A program made the position numbers and the translations under genes. Below the pieces are notes generated by a model, which saw only the letters and a list, made by a program, of their open reading frames with translations, was not told the DNA's origin and searched no databases. This document shows, piece after piece, positions 48,114 through 60,574 of a stretch of 64,000 nt of DNA; the first letter of the stretch is position 1, and each line of letters starts with the position of its first letter. This stretch comes from Hofstenia miamia (taxonomy: Eukaryota; Xenacoelomorpha; Acoela): positions 2,443,414 through 2,507,413 of the forward strand of contig SCFE01000026.1 in assembly GCA_004352715.1 (NCBI GenBank), written 5' to 3'.

Positions 48114-51100
48114 TCATTGTAATTTGAATTGAGGTAAGACAATGGTATTTGTGTCAATGATTTACAGTGAATCACTAAAAGATTTAAGACATATAAAAAT
48201 TTTATTAAAGATCAAATCACAAACTTTTAAAAAGAGCTTTACTGAATATAACTTTCGTGAGGATAGCGATTTTAAAATTTTAATATAATTTTTTATATGT
48301 TAATGCATATTAAAATATTCATGAGATCTTGAGTGTCTACAGATGATTTATGTTGATATATTTGACGGTTTTGTCAAAAACTTTGCTGTAGTGATTTGTA
48401 GGGCAAATTTATTATGATGTGATTTGGTGTGAGAGTTGTGGTGTGGATTGTAGACAATTATTGTGGAGAGATGGGTGTCCAAAATTCTGGTTGGTCGCAT
48501 ATCTAAATGAAGTTATCAGCTATTTGCAATTTTATTGAAGATATATTACCATTTTTCAATGTATATTTATTTAAAATCAAAATATACTATTAGTAGGATT
48601 GCAATTCTAAAAGTTTGGTTTTTACTGTTAACCCTAAACAGCCCTGGCGCAACAACTTATGACTTTGCGTACTGTGGGCTTTATTTGCTGTCATGAGGTT
48701 AATACCGCTTTATTATCTGAACATTGGGCTCAATGTTTTTCCAAAAATCAGATTTTCCAATGAAAAAAGTTAATATTTTAAAGTACTTCAAACACATTGA
48801 TAAAATTTATGATAAATTTTCTCTATTACAAAGAAGCGAAATTACCCATAGATGTATACAAATCCCAGTATTCACAAACTTCCAAATAGTCTTGGGGAAA
48901 ATTGCTTGAGACAAATCGCTTTGTGATCTTAACGGCACAATAGGTTGTTTGGTGATTGGTAAACAGTTTGTCACAAAGGCATTGCACCATAGGAAGAAAT
49001 TAGGTTCATTTAATAATCTCAGAAATATTATCTTCAATTTCGCGGGTATGAAATTTGTTATATTAATACATAATAAGTTCCGACGCTTCTTTATCAACTA
49101 GAAAAGCATCTATGATCAATCCCTATCAGGAAGGTTTATTATGACATTTCCCCATTACATATTATGTCATTAATCTCTTAAAGAACTTGCAAGGATTTTC
49201 AAAAATCTTATTCCCACTGTTCTGGATTAATCTAGTAACAGATGTAGCATCTGCTTCACAGAGGCCCCGTACTTGGCCAAAAATTTTGACATTTCATTAT
49301 AAAAAAGATTTTCCAATAGAAAAAATGTGGTAAACATGAAAAAATTAAAAATAGCTAAAAAACAATAATTAATCTTAAGTTAAAAATATCTTGGACTACT
49401 TGGCAATTCCCCAGTTGCGCAACATGTTCTTATGTACAGCCTATCCATAATCTCTAGTTTCTTTGCAAACTGAAGAAATTTGAAAGCGGATATTATTCAA
49501 TTGAATGAGTCTGGTTTTTATAATAGCTATTTATCTCCGTCTTCTTATCTCACACATTTCCAGAAAATTAATGTATATCCATTTAGCAGATTAAATTTCA
49601 ATTCAAATGTGATGCATTATAGCCATTTCAATATACATATATTTTTAGCGACGGATTTACATAAGCAATGTTGATGGAATTCATGATACATTTATGGGGT
49701 ATTTCAAGTAAAAGTTTTTTAAGTTTTTTTGTTGTATCATCTATATTAAACGTATTGTGCATATCATAAAAATTCAATTGGTGAAAAAGCTATGTTAATT
49801 ATGGTAAGTTGATTTGTTCTTTTGAATATATTTCGGGAAAGGAATGAAATTCCAAATGCTGCAACGTTGATGGGACATTGGTGGAAAATGCGTTCAATGT
49901 TTAACAATTAGATCTTTTGTTCTCTTTTAGTCAATGCTTCGAATTAAATGGTCAGGAAATATTCCTCAAGAATAAACAAAAAATATATTCAGCTCATTTA
50001 AACGATAAGGATAAGTCCTGAACTTTTTTTATTGAATAGAGCCCTCATTATATTTCAATTATTAAACTTAATGACGTATTATTAATTTAATAGGTACATT
50101 TTGCCTAAAATTGGCTTAAAGCCCACAACGAACTTTAACTGTGTCTTTATGTGGTGATAGTTCTCCCGTTTCCAAAGTTAGAAGTCACGGTTCGTTAATT
50201 GAATAACCTCAGGTCGTGGTTTAAAAGCGAATATTATGGAAGAAGAAGAAGAAGAAGAAGACGTTCCTCTACATTGTGGTACTTTCAGATTTTACTCTCG
50301 ATATTTACTAGTTTTTGATTTATAAGTGTTTAAAATTTTTTCGAGAATCATTAAAAAATTTCAAAAATTCCTAGGCTGCCTCGGGTTAAGGTAAGTGACA
50401 TTTTGTGGGTGACCAATGTCTAGATAACTAAATATATTCATTGCTAACTTTGTTACTAACAAACCTCTACGTGCAAATGCCATTTTCTCAGAATTTATAA
50501 TACAGGGTATGAACATGTTCATATTATAATACAATAAAACATTAATAAGAATTTAATAATCATAAAAGAATGGTTAACTCATAACTAGAACTTGAATGTA
50601 TATATAATGATAGATTGGGCTCAATACTTTTTGGGAATTTTTTGACGTATTTGTGGATGTCGAAGTATCATTAATAACGTGCCACAACCTAAAATTGTAG
50701 AACATCTTCATTCTTGAGAAATATCATAAGCCAATTTCAATAAAAATGATGTCATTAAACTGATTTCTGTCTCAAATTGTGTTGCCATATTAAGAGTGAA
50801 TTTTGAGTACTTAGTTACTTGTTCTTACTCTAAGTCAATTTCACAAATTTAGCATGGATTTGAGTAACAAGAATAAAATCTATTTTAATGGAAACGATCA
50901 TATTCAAACGTTTGAGTGATTATTCTATAGTTTCAAAAAATGAATCTTTATATAAATGCATTTGTTCTTAATTCCCTTACTCTGACCATTGCCTTATAAT
51001 AACTTACTCTAATAAGCAAAAAATTTACTATCCAACTAGATCTTGGATAAACATCAGAAAACAATCAGAAGAAAATGTCTTAGACCTCCTCAGAAACACT

Positions 51101-52240
51101 ACATGTAAATAAAATGTTCAACAATTATAACTCTTTGAGGGCCATAATGAAGCTGAAGGTGCTTTAGTAGTAAAACGAATGATTTGCATTAAAAGCAGAT
51201 GGTAACAAGTGTCTCCAAAATTAATATTTGAAATGGATCTATGATGCTACACTAGGAAGAAGCAATTCCCAAATTGGCTGAAACTTTATAAATATATAAA
51301 CTTACCATTATCTTAAGATTAATCGTGCAACATAGAAATATACTAAGAATTATAACAGAATAGAAAAACGAACTTGCTTAGGTGGTACATACATGTATTA
51401 ATAAGCCTCAAAGAGTTAAAATAATTCTTTTATTGTATTTATATATTTGTTGCACTGAAAGGAAAATTTGATAAATTTTCAAAAAATTGATAATGTGTCT
51501 AAAAAGTTTCTAAGCCATGGATTGATTCAAAATGCTTAGAATTAATTTAACAAAGGAAATCTAAATGGAGGGAATTCAAAAATTTCTCAAACCACAAACA
51601 ATTATAATGCTTGTAAAATGCACGTAATATGTGCAAAGCTTACACACCAAAAGCCTAGTTTAAATATTTCCATTTTAACTATCGAAACATTTTTTCCAAA
51701 AAAGGTGAATTGGACTATATAAATAAATTACTAAATAGGAAACAAGTAAAAATGAAAAAAAGTGAAAAATAAATTATGAAGGAAAGGTAGTCACTAATAA
51801 TATGCAAATGAGTAACCTATTTAGTCAAATAATAATTCTGGGCTTTGCAGAGAAAAGTGCAGACCTAATAAGCCGCTATTTTCGTACCCGTAAACAAAGA
51901 GTTAAACAAATGGAATTCTCTCAGAATAGATTTTTTTTAAAACTATGACTGTATTTTGACTTGATTTTTGGACAGAATGTTCTAGAACAATTCCTCTATA
52001 CACTAACAATGAGAAAAAATCCATTTTGTATTTAGTTCAGTGATTTTATGACATTTTGCATATTAAAGAGGTAAATAAGTCGTTTGATATGCATATTTAT
52101 GCAAATTAGCAATTCGTCGTAAAGTTAATACTAAAAAAAATTATTGTAGTTGTATAGATAATTTTATTTTTTTATTTTTATTTAAAGATTTTTTTTATTA
52201 ATCAACGATAAATAACATAAACATCAAATAATGAACACAT
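48114..52240. other. No gene seen
   Basis: AT-rich sequence with a (GAA)n microsatellite at 50239-50261. Several short open stretches (48724-48909, 48807-49097, 49480-49674) show no recognisable motif or splice structure. Confidence 0.45.
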
Positions 52241-52591
52241 AAGTACAAATGAGTTTCAAAAAAGCGCATGTTAAAACCAATATCAAGAAGCTTTGTTTTC
52301 TAAGGAATATATGAGGCAACTTCCAATTCATCAGTTAATTCCACAATGCCAACATTAAAACGATCTTAAGCTTGATTTAAAATCACAGCATCTTCAGGCT
52401 AGAAACGAATGTGATTGGCAATCATTTACTTCAATAACTACCGACACATGCAACCCCTTTTTAGCCAAAAATGTCTTCTATACTTCTTTTCTCATCAGAA
52501 AAGCACTGAATGTTATCCGCGACCGAATGTCGATTAGCACAACCTGAAAAAGTCGCAATGACAACACCGTCGACATAAACCTGTCTAGAAA

Positions 52592-52918
52592 TTACAACAA
52601 AGTAAAGATTTCGTCCATGCGTTCTTGTTTATCTAAAGTCCCTAGTACACAAGCGGCATTATGTTGAATAATTATCGATGTTATTGATTGATACAGAAAT
52701 TCTTTTGCTCGTTTATCGCCAGATATATTTACAAGTTTGTCTCCTAGATCTTTCAAAAAACTTTTCGTAGAAGGTCCGCAATTTCCTTGAGTATCGAAAG
52801 CAAGGGGTTGGAACAAGTAGCCGCTGTTGGATATTTCGGTATACTTTGCAGCTTTGCCTTCCTCAGCCTCTTTGATATGATTAACGTCCCGACAAATGCG
52901 ACTAGGCCCCAGTGAATC
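52592..52918 (-). pseudogene. C-terminal (restriction-like endonuclease region) fragment of a non-LTR retrotransposon
   Basis: The frame entering from the gap reads NHIKEAEEGKAAKYTEI, GYLFQPLAFDTQGNCGPST, FLKDLGDKL, then FLYQSITSIIIQHNAACVLG, and ends with a stop at 52592. The pattern K-A-E-x-x-K, F-x-P-[LI]-A-x-[ED]-T-x-G-x-x-GP, and the closing NAA-x-VLGT is the C-terminal end of the widespread RLE-type retroelement whose RT part appears at 29100-30702. The PD-(D/E)xK core that should precede it lies inside the N block. The visible part is intact, with no stop over 109 codons. Confidence 0.65.
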
Positions 52919-53918
52919 NNNNNNNNNNNNNNNNNNNNNNNNNNNNNNNNNNNNNNNNNNNNNNNNNNNNNNNNNNNNNNNNNNNNNNNNNNNNNNNNNN
53001 NNNNNNNNNNNNNNNNNNNNNNNNNNNNNNNNNNNNNNNNNNNNNNNNNNNNNNNNNNNNNNNNNNNNNNNNNNNNNNNNNNNNNNNNNNNNNNNNNNNN
53101 NNNNNNNNNNNNNNNNNNNNNNNNNNNNNNNNNNNNNNNNNNNNNNNNNNNNNNNNNNNNNNNNNNNNNNNNNNNNNNNNNNNNNNNNNNNNNNNNNNNN
53201 NNNNNNNNNNNNNNNNNNNNNNNNNNNNNNNNNNNNNNNNNNNNNNNNNNNNNNNNNNNNNNNNNNNNNNNNNNNNNNNNNNNNNNNNNNNNNNNNNNNN
53301 NNNNNNNNNNNNNNNNNNNNNNNNNNNNNNNNNNNNNNNNNNNNNNNNNNNNNNNNNNNNNNNNNNNNNNNNNNNNNNNNNNNNNNNNNNNNNNNNNNNN
53401 NNNNNNNNNNNNNNNNNNNNNNNNNNNNNNNNNNNNNNNNNNNNNNNNNNNNNNNNNNNNNNNNNNNNNNNNNNNNNNNNNNNNNNNNNNNNNNNNNNNN
53501 NNNNNNNNNNNNNNNNNNNNNNNNNNNNNNNNNNNNNNNNNNNNNNNNNNNNNNNNNNNNNNNNNNNNNNNNNNNNNNNNNNNNNNNNNNNNNNNNNNNN
53601 NNNNNNNNNNNNNNNNNNNNNNNNNNNNNNNNNNNNNNNNNNNNNNNNNNNNNNNNNNNNNNNNNNNNNNNNNNNNNNNNNNNNNNNNNNNNNNNNNNNN
53701 NNNNNNNNNNNNNNNNNNNNNNNNNNNNNNNNNNNNNNNNNNNNNNNNNNNNNNNNNNNNNNNNNNNNNNNNNNNNNNNNNNNNNNNNNNNNNNNNNNNN
53801 NNNNNNNNNNNNNNNNNNNNNNNNNNNNNNNNNNNNNNNNNNNNNNNNNNNNNNNNNNNNNNNNNNNNNNNNNNNNNNNNNNNNNNNNNNNNNNNNNNNN
53901 NNNNNNNNNNNNNNNNNN
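52919..53918. other. Assembly gap, exactly 1000 N
   Basis: Placeholder gap. It begins inside a retrotransposon frame, a typical place for an assembly break. Confidence 0.99.
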
Positions 53919-54235
53919 GGATACGGGTACAAAAAAAACATTTTTTTGAAAAAACCCAAAACTCATACATAAGAAATTGGAACCCTATTCAAATGCGCAA
54001 TGTAAAATTTTTTGGATAAAATGAATCGAACAGTGCGGGCGGTGGATACAAATCCCATAGTATCTACAGCCCGTATATGTGTGTACATATATAATCTGAA
54101 ATATATGTATAGAGCAAATTTTTATATGTATGTATATATATATATATATGTATTCTGTATACTTTACTACTGCTTCTCAAAAAATATAAGCACTAATTAC
54201 TTATTTGTATTTTACAGAAAAAGAACATCTGTAAA

Positions 54236-54735
54236 TATACAGTATGTTCCATAAGTTACGACGACTTTTTATTAATGGTAATTCTATGTCTAGGATGATG
54301 AATTAATTCCTGCCCTTCAAGCAAGACAGATATTATTATCATCACATTTCCAAAAAGATGGTGCTCCAGCACATACCACCATAGCAACTCGTAATTTCTT
54401 AACAGATACTTTTCAGGACCGATGGGTTGGCAAATTTGGACCGATTCCTTGGCCAGCACGTAGTCCTGACCTCTCGTCCAGTGATAACGCGTTATGGGGT
54501 CTGCTAAAGCCGAGAATCGTAGCAAGAGAAGCACAAAACAAAGAAGACCTGAAAGGCGTTACTCAAGACGAATTTATGCGATTTCCAGTTGAAACTCTCC
54601 GAAAAATCAATGACAGAACGTTCAGACGAATGCGATTGTGTATTGAACTAGAAGGCCTTCAAGTTGATCTGTATGATTAATTTTTTACATGTTCCTTAGA
54701 ATAATTGTTATAAATTACGTAATCGTTAAAATAAA
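54236..54735 (+). mobile_element. Remnant of a Tc1/mariner-superfamily element (DD41D-like)
   Basis: A possible left end TACAGTATGTTCCATAAGTT at about 54238 is followed within 60 bases by the C-terminal part of a transposase, so the N-terminal two thirds are deleted. No matching right inverted repeat was found near 54680-54735. Confidence 0.6.
54294..54680 (+). pseudogene. C-terminal half of a mariner-superfamily transposase, frame intact
   Basis: An unbroken 128-codon frame, bounded upstream by a TAG that is also a possible splice acceptor and downstream by TAA. It contains SSHFQKDGAPAHTT (second catalytic Asp) and RWVGKFGPIPWPARSPDL, then SSSDNALWGLLKP. This corresponds to the FQQDGAPxH ... 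WPxRSPDLTPLDFFLWG pattern of one branch of Tc1/mariner transposases. I count 41 residues between the Asp of KDGAPAH and the Asp of SSSD, the spacing used to define DD41D (Visitor) elements. The end reads FRRMRLCIELEGLQVD, also typical. The first catalytic Asp and the DNA-binding domain are missing, so no activity is expected. Confidence 0.78.
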
Positions 54736-54774
54736 GTTTTGAAATATATGTTTTCTTTACCTTGTTTTCTTTTT

Positions 54775-54867
54775 ATAGAAGTCGTTGTAACTAATGGGAC
54801 AGACTGGATATTTAGGGAAGGCCACTCTTATGACGGCCATAGCATCGCAGAAAAGGTCACACAGTCG
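54775..54867 (+). other. Possible unidentified exon
   Basis: After a TTTTTATAG acceptor-like site the plus strand reads EVVVTNGTDWIFREGHSYDG, then HSIAEK up to a GT. It looks protein-like, but no family is recognised and no neighbouring exon was found. Chance is quite possible. Confidence 0.2.
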
Positions 54868-55069
54868 CAGCATTCGAAAAACGCAAGTTTTTATCTTTTT
54901 TATCAATTACCAATGTTAATCACCCACAAAAATATCCCTGAATTGCGATCAGTTTTCTACCTGGTCTCCGAATCTCATTTATTAATTAGGCGCGTGAAAG
55001 CAGAAGTTAAATTCATACATTTAAAAAAAACGTTACGGAAATTTAAAATGGCAAAGTTTATATAAATTT

Positions 55070-57640
55070 TTTAGATATCTCATTTTCTGCCAAACTAATA
55101 TTCTATCTAGTACATTAAACCAAATTGGCCATCCCATAATTATTCAGTGAGAACTTGCACAAAAAAGTGCCTATGTAATTTTTTATCCAAAAACATTGCC
55201 ATTAAATACAAATTGGCATAGCATTCCAAACTGATCTATTTTAAGCCCATCTCTGAGTTGTGCTGCCAAGAAATCCAACTAAGATGTCTATGATTATTTC
55301 CCAGAACTAATCATGCAATGTCCACTATTATTTGAATGTTAGTCTCTCTAAATTTACCGACTGTGCGGTAGTTGTATATTTAATTGAAATATTTAATAGT
55401 TTTTACTTACATTTGGAAATACATTCTCCTATTTTTTTATTTAAGTTTGTTCGCAGCATAAGTCAAAATTGAATAGAGAATTGCAGAATACACTCTCCCT
55501 AATTGATTTTTATACAACAAAACTCTAAATTTAAAACAACAATAACGAATTCCGATAAAAAGAGTTGATAATTAGCTAACACATAGATTTTACACAAAAA
55601 GTAGTTAAAAACATTTCTAAAAGTGACCTTTAAGAATGGGGGAAAAGCTTTCCATCACAAATGGAAATAAAACAATCAATTAGGAAATGCATTACTGATA
55701 AAAAAGAAACAAACAGGAGTGAAAAATCCTTAAGAGATTGTTAAAACATTTTAATTCATATTTCTTTTTTATCATTTAGGATGTGAATGTTTTTCCGACA
55801 TCAACAGTAGGAAAAATTCAATTCCTGATTGCAATTGTAACACTTAAATTGCAGAATTACATTCGCTGCATGCTAAAATGCTCTCAAAATATTATCAAAA
55901 ATTATTTAATAATACCGTGTATATGCTGAGGTAAAATTATGAAATCAGGAATTGGTTTTTCACTTACCTAACTTCATAAAAACTTAAAATACCTAGATAA
56001 TTCATGTAATTACTGGAAAAATACTGAACCTAGCCTTAACCCTAACACCAAACCAAACTCCTCAATATTAGTTGTTTAAAATTTTAGGGACTTCAAAAAA
56101 TTTTTAATTACACAATTTTACTATAGCATATATTTTTTCATCGAAATTAAAACAAATTCCTGCTAACTTTGCAGAATATCACAAGTTCATGAGGAGTTAG
56201 TAAATGGCGCTAAAACTGAATTAATCTGGCTGATACGATATAAATACACAATTGTTCTGCTTAAAAATTACAAATTTTTAATCAAGCTTGCTGTTCGGTG
56301 CTTCAAATACTGTTGAATTACTATAAACATCACAACTAACAGGGGTTACTTCATTAAATTAACTTTTAAGAATTTTGTAACGATTTCATTCGATGAGCTT
56401 CAATTACTGCACAATAAACAATGCAAGTCAGTGAAATTCCCAGCTACTCCAATTATTACGATAAAATATTAGATAATATGTAAACCAAAATTCTTCTCTT
56501 ACATGATGTTTTTATTTGATGCGATTTGATTGGTTGTTTTCTAATCTTTTCTACTTAGAACTGTACGACAGTATCGACAAAATGGTTTGACTCTTTTCTT
56601 TTAGTACATCTAATTTATCTGTATTTATTTCTTAATAGCATGCTTAGTTTGAAATTAAAATCAATAATTCATTTTATGTTTTTTTATATGAAGTATAAAA
56701 TGTTTAAAGAAAATTCCGAAATTATCATTAAAAAAAAATATTTAAAAATATTTACATGTTAGATTGGAATTTATTTTAGAAAACAAACTGGGATTTACTT
56801 CGTGAGGGAAACCACATTTATTGTTATTTGTAGCTCAAGCTTTTACAAGCTCAATGAAAAATTTCAATAATTAGCAGAAAATTAGGATAACGTTGAAGAG
56901 ATATCTCTTCAATTGGACCTTTGCATATATTTTCCAAAATTAGAAATTGGATTCCATTTTCTTATGTAGCAATGTCATGTTCTGCAGGAAGTAAAATGTG
57001 TTTTCTGTATCCAGTGCCTAAAATATATTTTGAAATTTTGCATCAAAGGCCCTATATGCGTGTATTATGTATGTATATATATATATATATATGGCAAATT
57101 TGTCGCAAATTTGTCAAGTAACTTTGTCACCAGGTTACAAGCTGAGACAATTATATTTTCAAATATATTTTATGAGCCACTATTTGTCATTCGTTTGCTA
57201 TCAAAATGTGTTTATAATGTGGCCACTTTTTTAACTTGAGCTAAATATATTGCAATTTTCAATATTTTGAATTTTAATGTGACATAGATCTGTTTTATCC
57301 ACTCCATCTTGATTAATCTAAGCAGAGTTATGTTTTCTGATGTGGCACATACCAAAAATGAGCATTTTAGCAAGAATTTTTACAATGCAGTGTTATACAA
57401 TCACATTAAACTTATCACATGCAAATATCCCTGTACCTAATAAAAATTTAAGGTGGTTGTAAGCAAAATCCCACATGTTTTTTTGATAGGTTTCACCTGA
57501 ATTCTTTTACTTTTGTTTAGCCTCAATTATAGTGTTTCATATCACTTTACATAATGCCATACCAACATGAACTAACTAAGCAGTAGTTTGACTATTTTAT
57601 TACTGTCATCATCAAAATCATTACATACTGAAGTCAACAC
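55070..57640. other. No gene seen; one copy of an interspersed repeat
   Basis: AT-rich. The segment 55975-56075 matches 58995-59065 in inverted orientation (see that entry). A short AT microsatellite lies at about 57072-57091. Confidence 0.5.
55975..56075 (-). repeat. Interspersed repeat, copy 1 (contains GTTAGGGTTA)
   Basis: On the minus strand it reads CAACTAATATTGAGGAGTTT, then GTTAGGGTTA, then AGTATTTTTCCA. The same order appears at 58995-59065 on the plus strand. Confidence 0.6.
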
Positions 57641-58420
57641 ATGTTATTACCACGAATTTGGACGTTTCTCAAAGCACTGTAACATATACAATTCAAGTGT
57701 TCAATGAAACTGATTCATTGTTGTCTTGAATAAATTATGGAAGGCCAAAATTGAGGACCAAGAAAGATGATATGATAATCACTTGTTTAGAAATCCATTT
57801 CACATCTGCGACAAATTCAAACATGAACAGACAGAAAAATGCTCACGTATCTCAGTAGATATAGCAAAACTCCATCTCTGCCACTATTGCCATTCCTCAG
57901 CCTGCAGAGCAGCATCAAAACCATTTCTAACAATGGAGATGAAGAAGTCGTGATTGATATTTTATATGGAGTTTAAGAGCTGTACCCTAGGTCAAAGAAA
58001 AAATGTTATTTACAGGGATGAAGGCATATTTCAGATGCTCCTCACACTAAAAAATTTTTTAATCCCTTGTAAGGCCATGATAATTCAATCCCACAGTGCT
58101 TCAACAGCAATCAAATATTCTCCAAGCATCATAGCATAGGTTGCTTTAGTCATCTTTGTTGTGATTAATTGACATTTCTCAAGAAAAGTGTTAAAATGAA
58201 TGCAAGCAAGCATACCAGCATTCTTGATGAAAAACACAACACGTCAATTACTTCTGCTGGATTTACAATTTTACAACCTGATAGAACACCATGTAATGTT
58301 TTCAAGAAATCACTCCAGTGGTTGCCAACAATGGCATCCAAGTATTTGCTTGACCAGGAAGCAGTGCAAACCGGAATCCACCTGTAAATCTGCGGTGACA
58401 TTGATGCATTCCCTTTCTTT
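57640..58420 (+). pseudogene. Heavily decayed Tc1-like transposase
   Basis: Pieces in order: DVSQSTVTYTIQVFNETDSL (end of the HTH), GRPKLRTKKDDMIITCL (about 57738-57787), then around 58270 LQPDRTPCNVFKKSLQWLP (the second-Asp region). Last, in another frame at 58333-58380, is GIQVFA*PGSSANRNPPVNL, which matches the G-I-x-V-x-x-WPG-x-SPDLNPIENL signature. Several stops and frame changes occur. It belongs to a different Tc1 subfamily from the element at 41381. Confidence 0.65.
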
Positions 58421-58729
58421 GAACATTTCAACAACATGCGTACATCTTTAGGAATGAAATTTCAATAATTTGTGCACTGAGCGCAAAATGCATCTTTTCC
58501 CCATTTAGCCATCAGTATGCCAAACAAGATAGCAGAAATTATTAAAAATAAAAATTCCTATATAATTTAAATTTTTGAAATAATATATATTGTTATACCA
58601 TAAAAATATATTTTAGTTCTAAAAAATTGAATATTATATTTAGACATCTTTCAAGACAGCAGTGCTAAAATACAAATTTTGCAAAATTGTGAATACATCC
58701 ATGAAAAATGGCTAAAACACATATATATG

Positions 58730-58735
<6 letters not shown>

Positions 58736-58760
<25 letters not shown>

Positions 58761-58871
58761 NNNNNNNNNNNNNNNNNNNNNNNNNNNNNNNNNNNNNNNN
58801 NNNNNNNNNNNNNNNNNNNNNNNNNNNNNNNNNNNNNNNNNNNNNNNNNNNNNNNNNNNNNNNNNNNNNNN

Positions 58872-58905
<34 letters not shown>
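58736..58905. repeat. (TA)n microsatellite containing a 111-N gap (58761-58871)
   Basis: AT dinucleotides on both sides of the N run. The gap size is not round, so it was probably estimated from read pairs. The assembly failed inside the repeat. Confidence 0.95.
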
Positions 58906-58907
<2 letters not shown>

Positions 58908-58994
58908 CAGTAAGAGTGTGTAATAAGGAATTTCGTGAAATCCCTAAAATTTCAGTGAATTTGTGAAATTGCTATTTTACATAAAAACTTCATA

Positions 58995-59065
58995 AAACAA
59001 CTATATTTGAGGAGTTGGGGTTAGGGTAAGTATTTTTCCAATAAATAAGGTATTTAATGTTTTTA
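58995..59065 (+). repeat. Interspersed repeat, copy 2
   Basis: CAACTATATTTGAGGAGTTG, then GGTTAGGGTAAG, then TATTTTTCCA. It is the inverted partner of 55975-56075, and an (AT)n tract (59080-59108) follows. Confidence 0.6.
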
Positions 59066-59073
59066 AAAAGTTA

Positions 59074-59079
<6 letters not shown>

Positions 59080-59108
<29 letters not shown>
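59080..59108. repeat. (TA)n microsatellite
   Basis: About 14 AT units. Confidence 0.9.
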
Positions 59109-59110
<2 letters not shown>

Positions 59111-59529
59111 TTGTAGAGATAACAATGTTACATATTGAAATAAATGGACATGTATTTTATAGGTATTGTGGATATTTTACATACATAAATTAGGAATATG
59201 CGGGCAACTGGTATATGTTTGAATTTTCTCCTTCCTTCTCATATTAAGCGGAGATGTTCAGGGGATTACAACTGTTCGTTAGTATATTGTCAATAACTGT
59301 TTTTAATCTTGTCAAGGACTTTTAATTAACATTGTTTATTAGATCTTTCTTTGCTATTTGGCATATCTTGCCATATAGCTTAATTGATTGTTTAGTCAGG
59401 ATTAAAGTTTATAGTGAACCAACAATTGTGTTTCAGGAGAGCAAACACGCACATAATCAGGTGTAATTAGAACTTTATTACTAATGATATTAGATACATC
59501 TATAAATATAACTTATTTTGGAACGCCTT

Positions 59530-60030
59530 GTTTAGCACCAATTTATTAACCGTTAGGAAAAAGTACAATATATTAACTTGATTATTCAATTCAAACCTTT
59601 TAGTTAATTTTGACAACAATCTGCTAGCCATTCGAAGTGTTGGTTATTTTGTTGACTAGTTTATTTTGTAGTTTAGTACAATTGAGTAATCAAGAACAAT
59701 AAATTTTACAGCATTTGTTAACTCTTCATTCATATATCTGGCTATAGTACCATATGGGCACATCAGTGTATCAATTGCACCCAAGCCACGTTTTTATGCG
59801 AATGGGATATCATATAATGTTGGTTTCATTAAATTGAAATACCAATGTTTGCAAAATGGTCAAGAAATCTAGCTGATGTTGGAGTTACTGGTTTTTGGTG
59901 AAATATAGCAGTTTTCCATGACTGGGGTGTTTTCTTTTAATTAAATTTTAATTAATAATTTTGTGGAATGGTAAAATAAGATCATCTGCAAATGATTTAT
60001 AGAAATACCATTTGATTTATGTATATCTAG
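59530..60030 (-). pseudogene. Decayed reverse transcriptase of a non-LTR retrotransposon
   Basis: The minus strand carries GISINHFADDLILPFH, with the RT catalytic FADD box at 59992-59981. About 270 bases further on it carries AVKFIVLDYSIVLNYKIN, then RLLSKLTKRF, matching the K-[FY]-L-G-x-x-[LI]D-x-x-L-x-[FYW]-x-x-H-I block that follows the catalytic box in CR1/jockey elements. Frame changes and stops separate them. The size and order are right for an RT remnant. Nothing else of the element is visible. Confidence 0.55.
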
Positions 60031-60144
60031 TTGCAAAAAAACCATTTTTCAAAATCTAAAATTGTTACTTGCGGAAAAATCATAATTATAATGATTTAGA
60101 ACTTATAGAAACTGTTAGTAAGCATGCCCATTGACCACTGTGTC

Positions 60145-60455
60145 TTAAAGGCGCAAACCAATCGCATCCCATAATTCATTATTTTCAAAGTAAATGTCGC
60201 GCATAATAAACTATGGGTGGAGGAATTTTTATTTTCACAGGATTATTTTGATTTCTGGATCACCACGGGCGTTAAGACCTACATATTAATTTGATTCAAA
60301 ATCATCACGATCGATGTTTTGACGTAATCACAGCGTGCGATTAATTGCTAAAATCTACCATGGAATAATTATTTACATAAGATTACCAATATTCAAACAG
60401 AACATGTTATTAAAATTTGCAACATTTGTCTCGATTTTTTGGTTTATGCCTTTAA
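60145..60455. mobile_element. TTAA-flanked MITE (piggyBac-type target site)
   Basis: The body 60149-60451 starts AGGCGCAAACCAA--TCG and ends in the inverted AGGCATAAACCAAAAAATCG. TTAA flanks both ends (60145-60148 and 60452-60455). TTAA duplication is the hallmark of piggyBac-type insertion. There is no ORF. Confidence 0.65.
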
Positions 60456-60574
60456 GTGAACAATATGATATTTAGCCTTAATCCGATAACTTACAAGCAC
60501 ATGCGTTCAGTAGACGTTCTTTCAACTGTGCACATGCATTATGTAATGCAAAAAACGGATCGAAACCGAGATGC

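Noticed and set aside
54012-54254. Plus-strand frame with YIYIYVF as a membrane protein
   Set aside because: The Tyr/Ile alternation is the translation of a TA microsatellite. The same applies to frames at 6750-6971, 12566-12886, 56921-57239 and 58679-58966.
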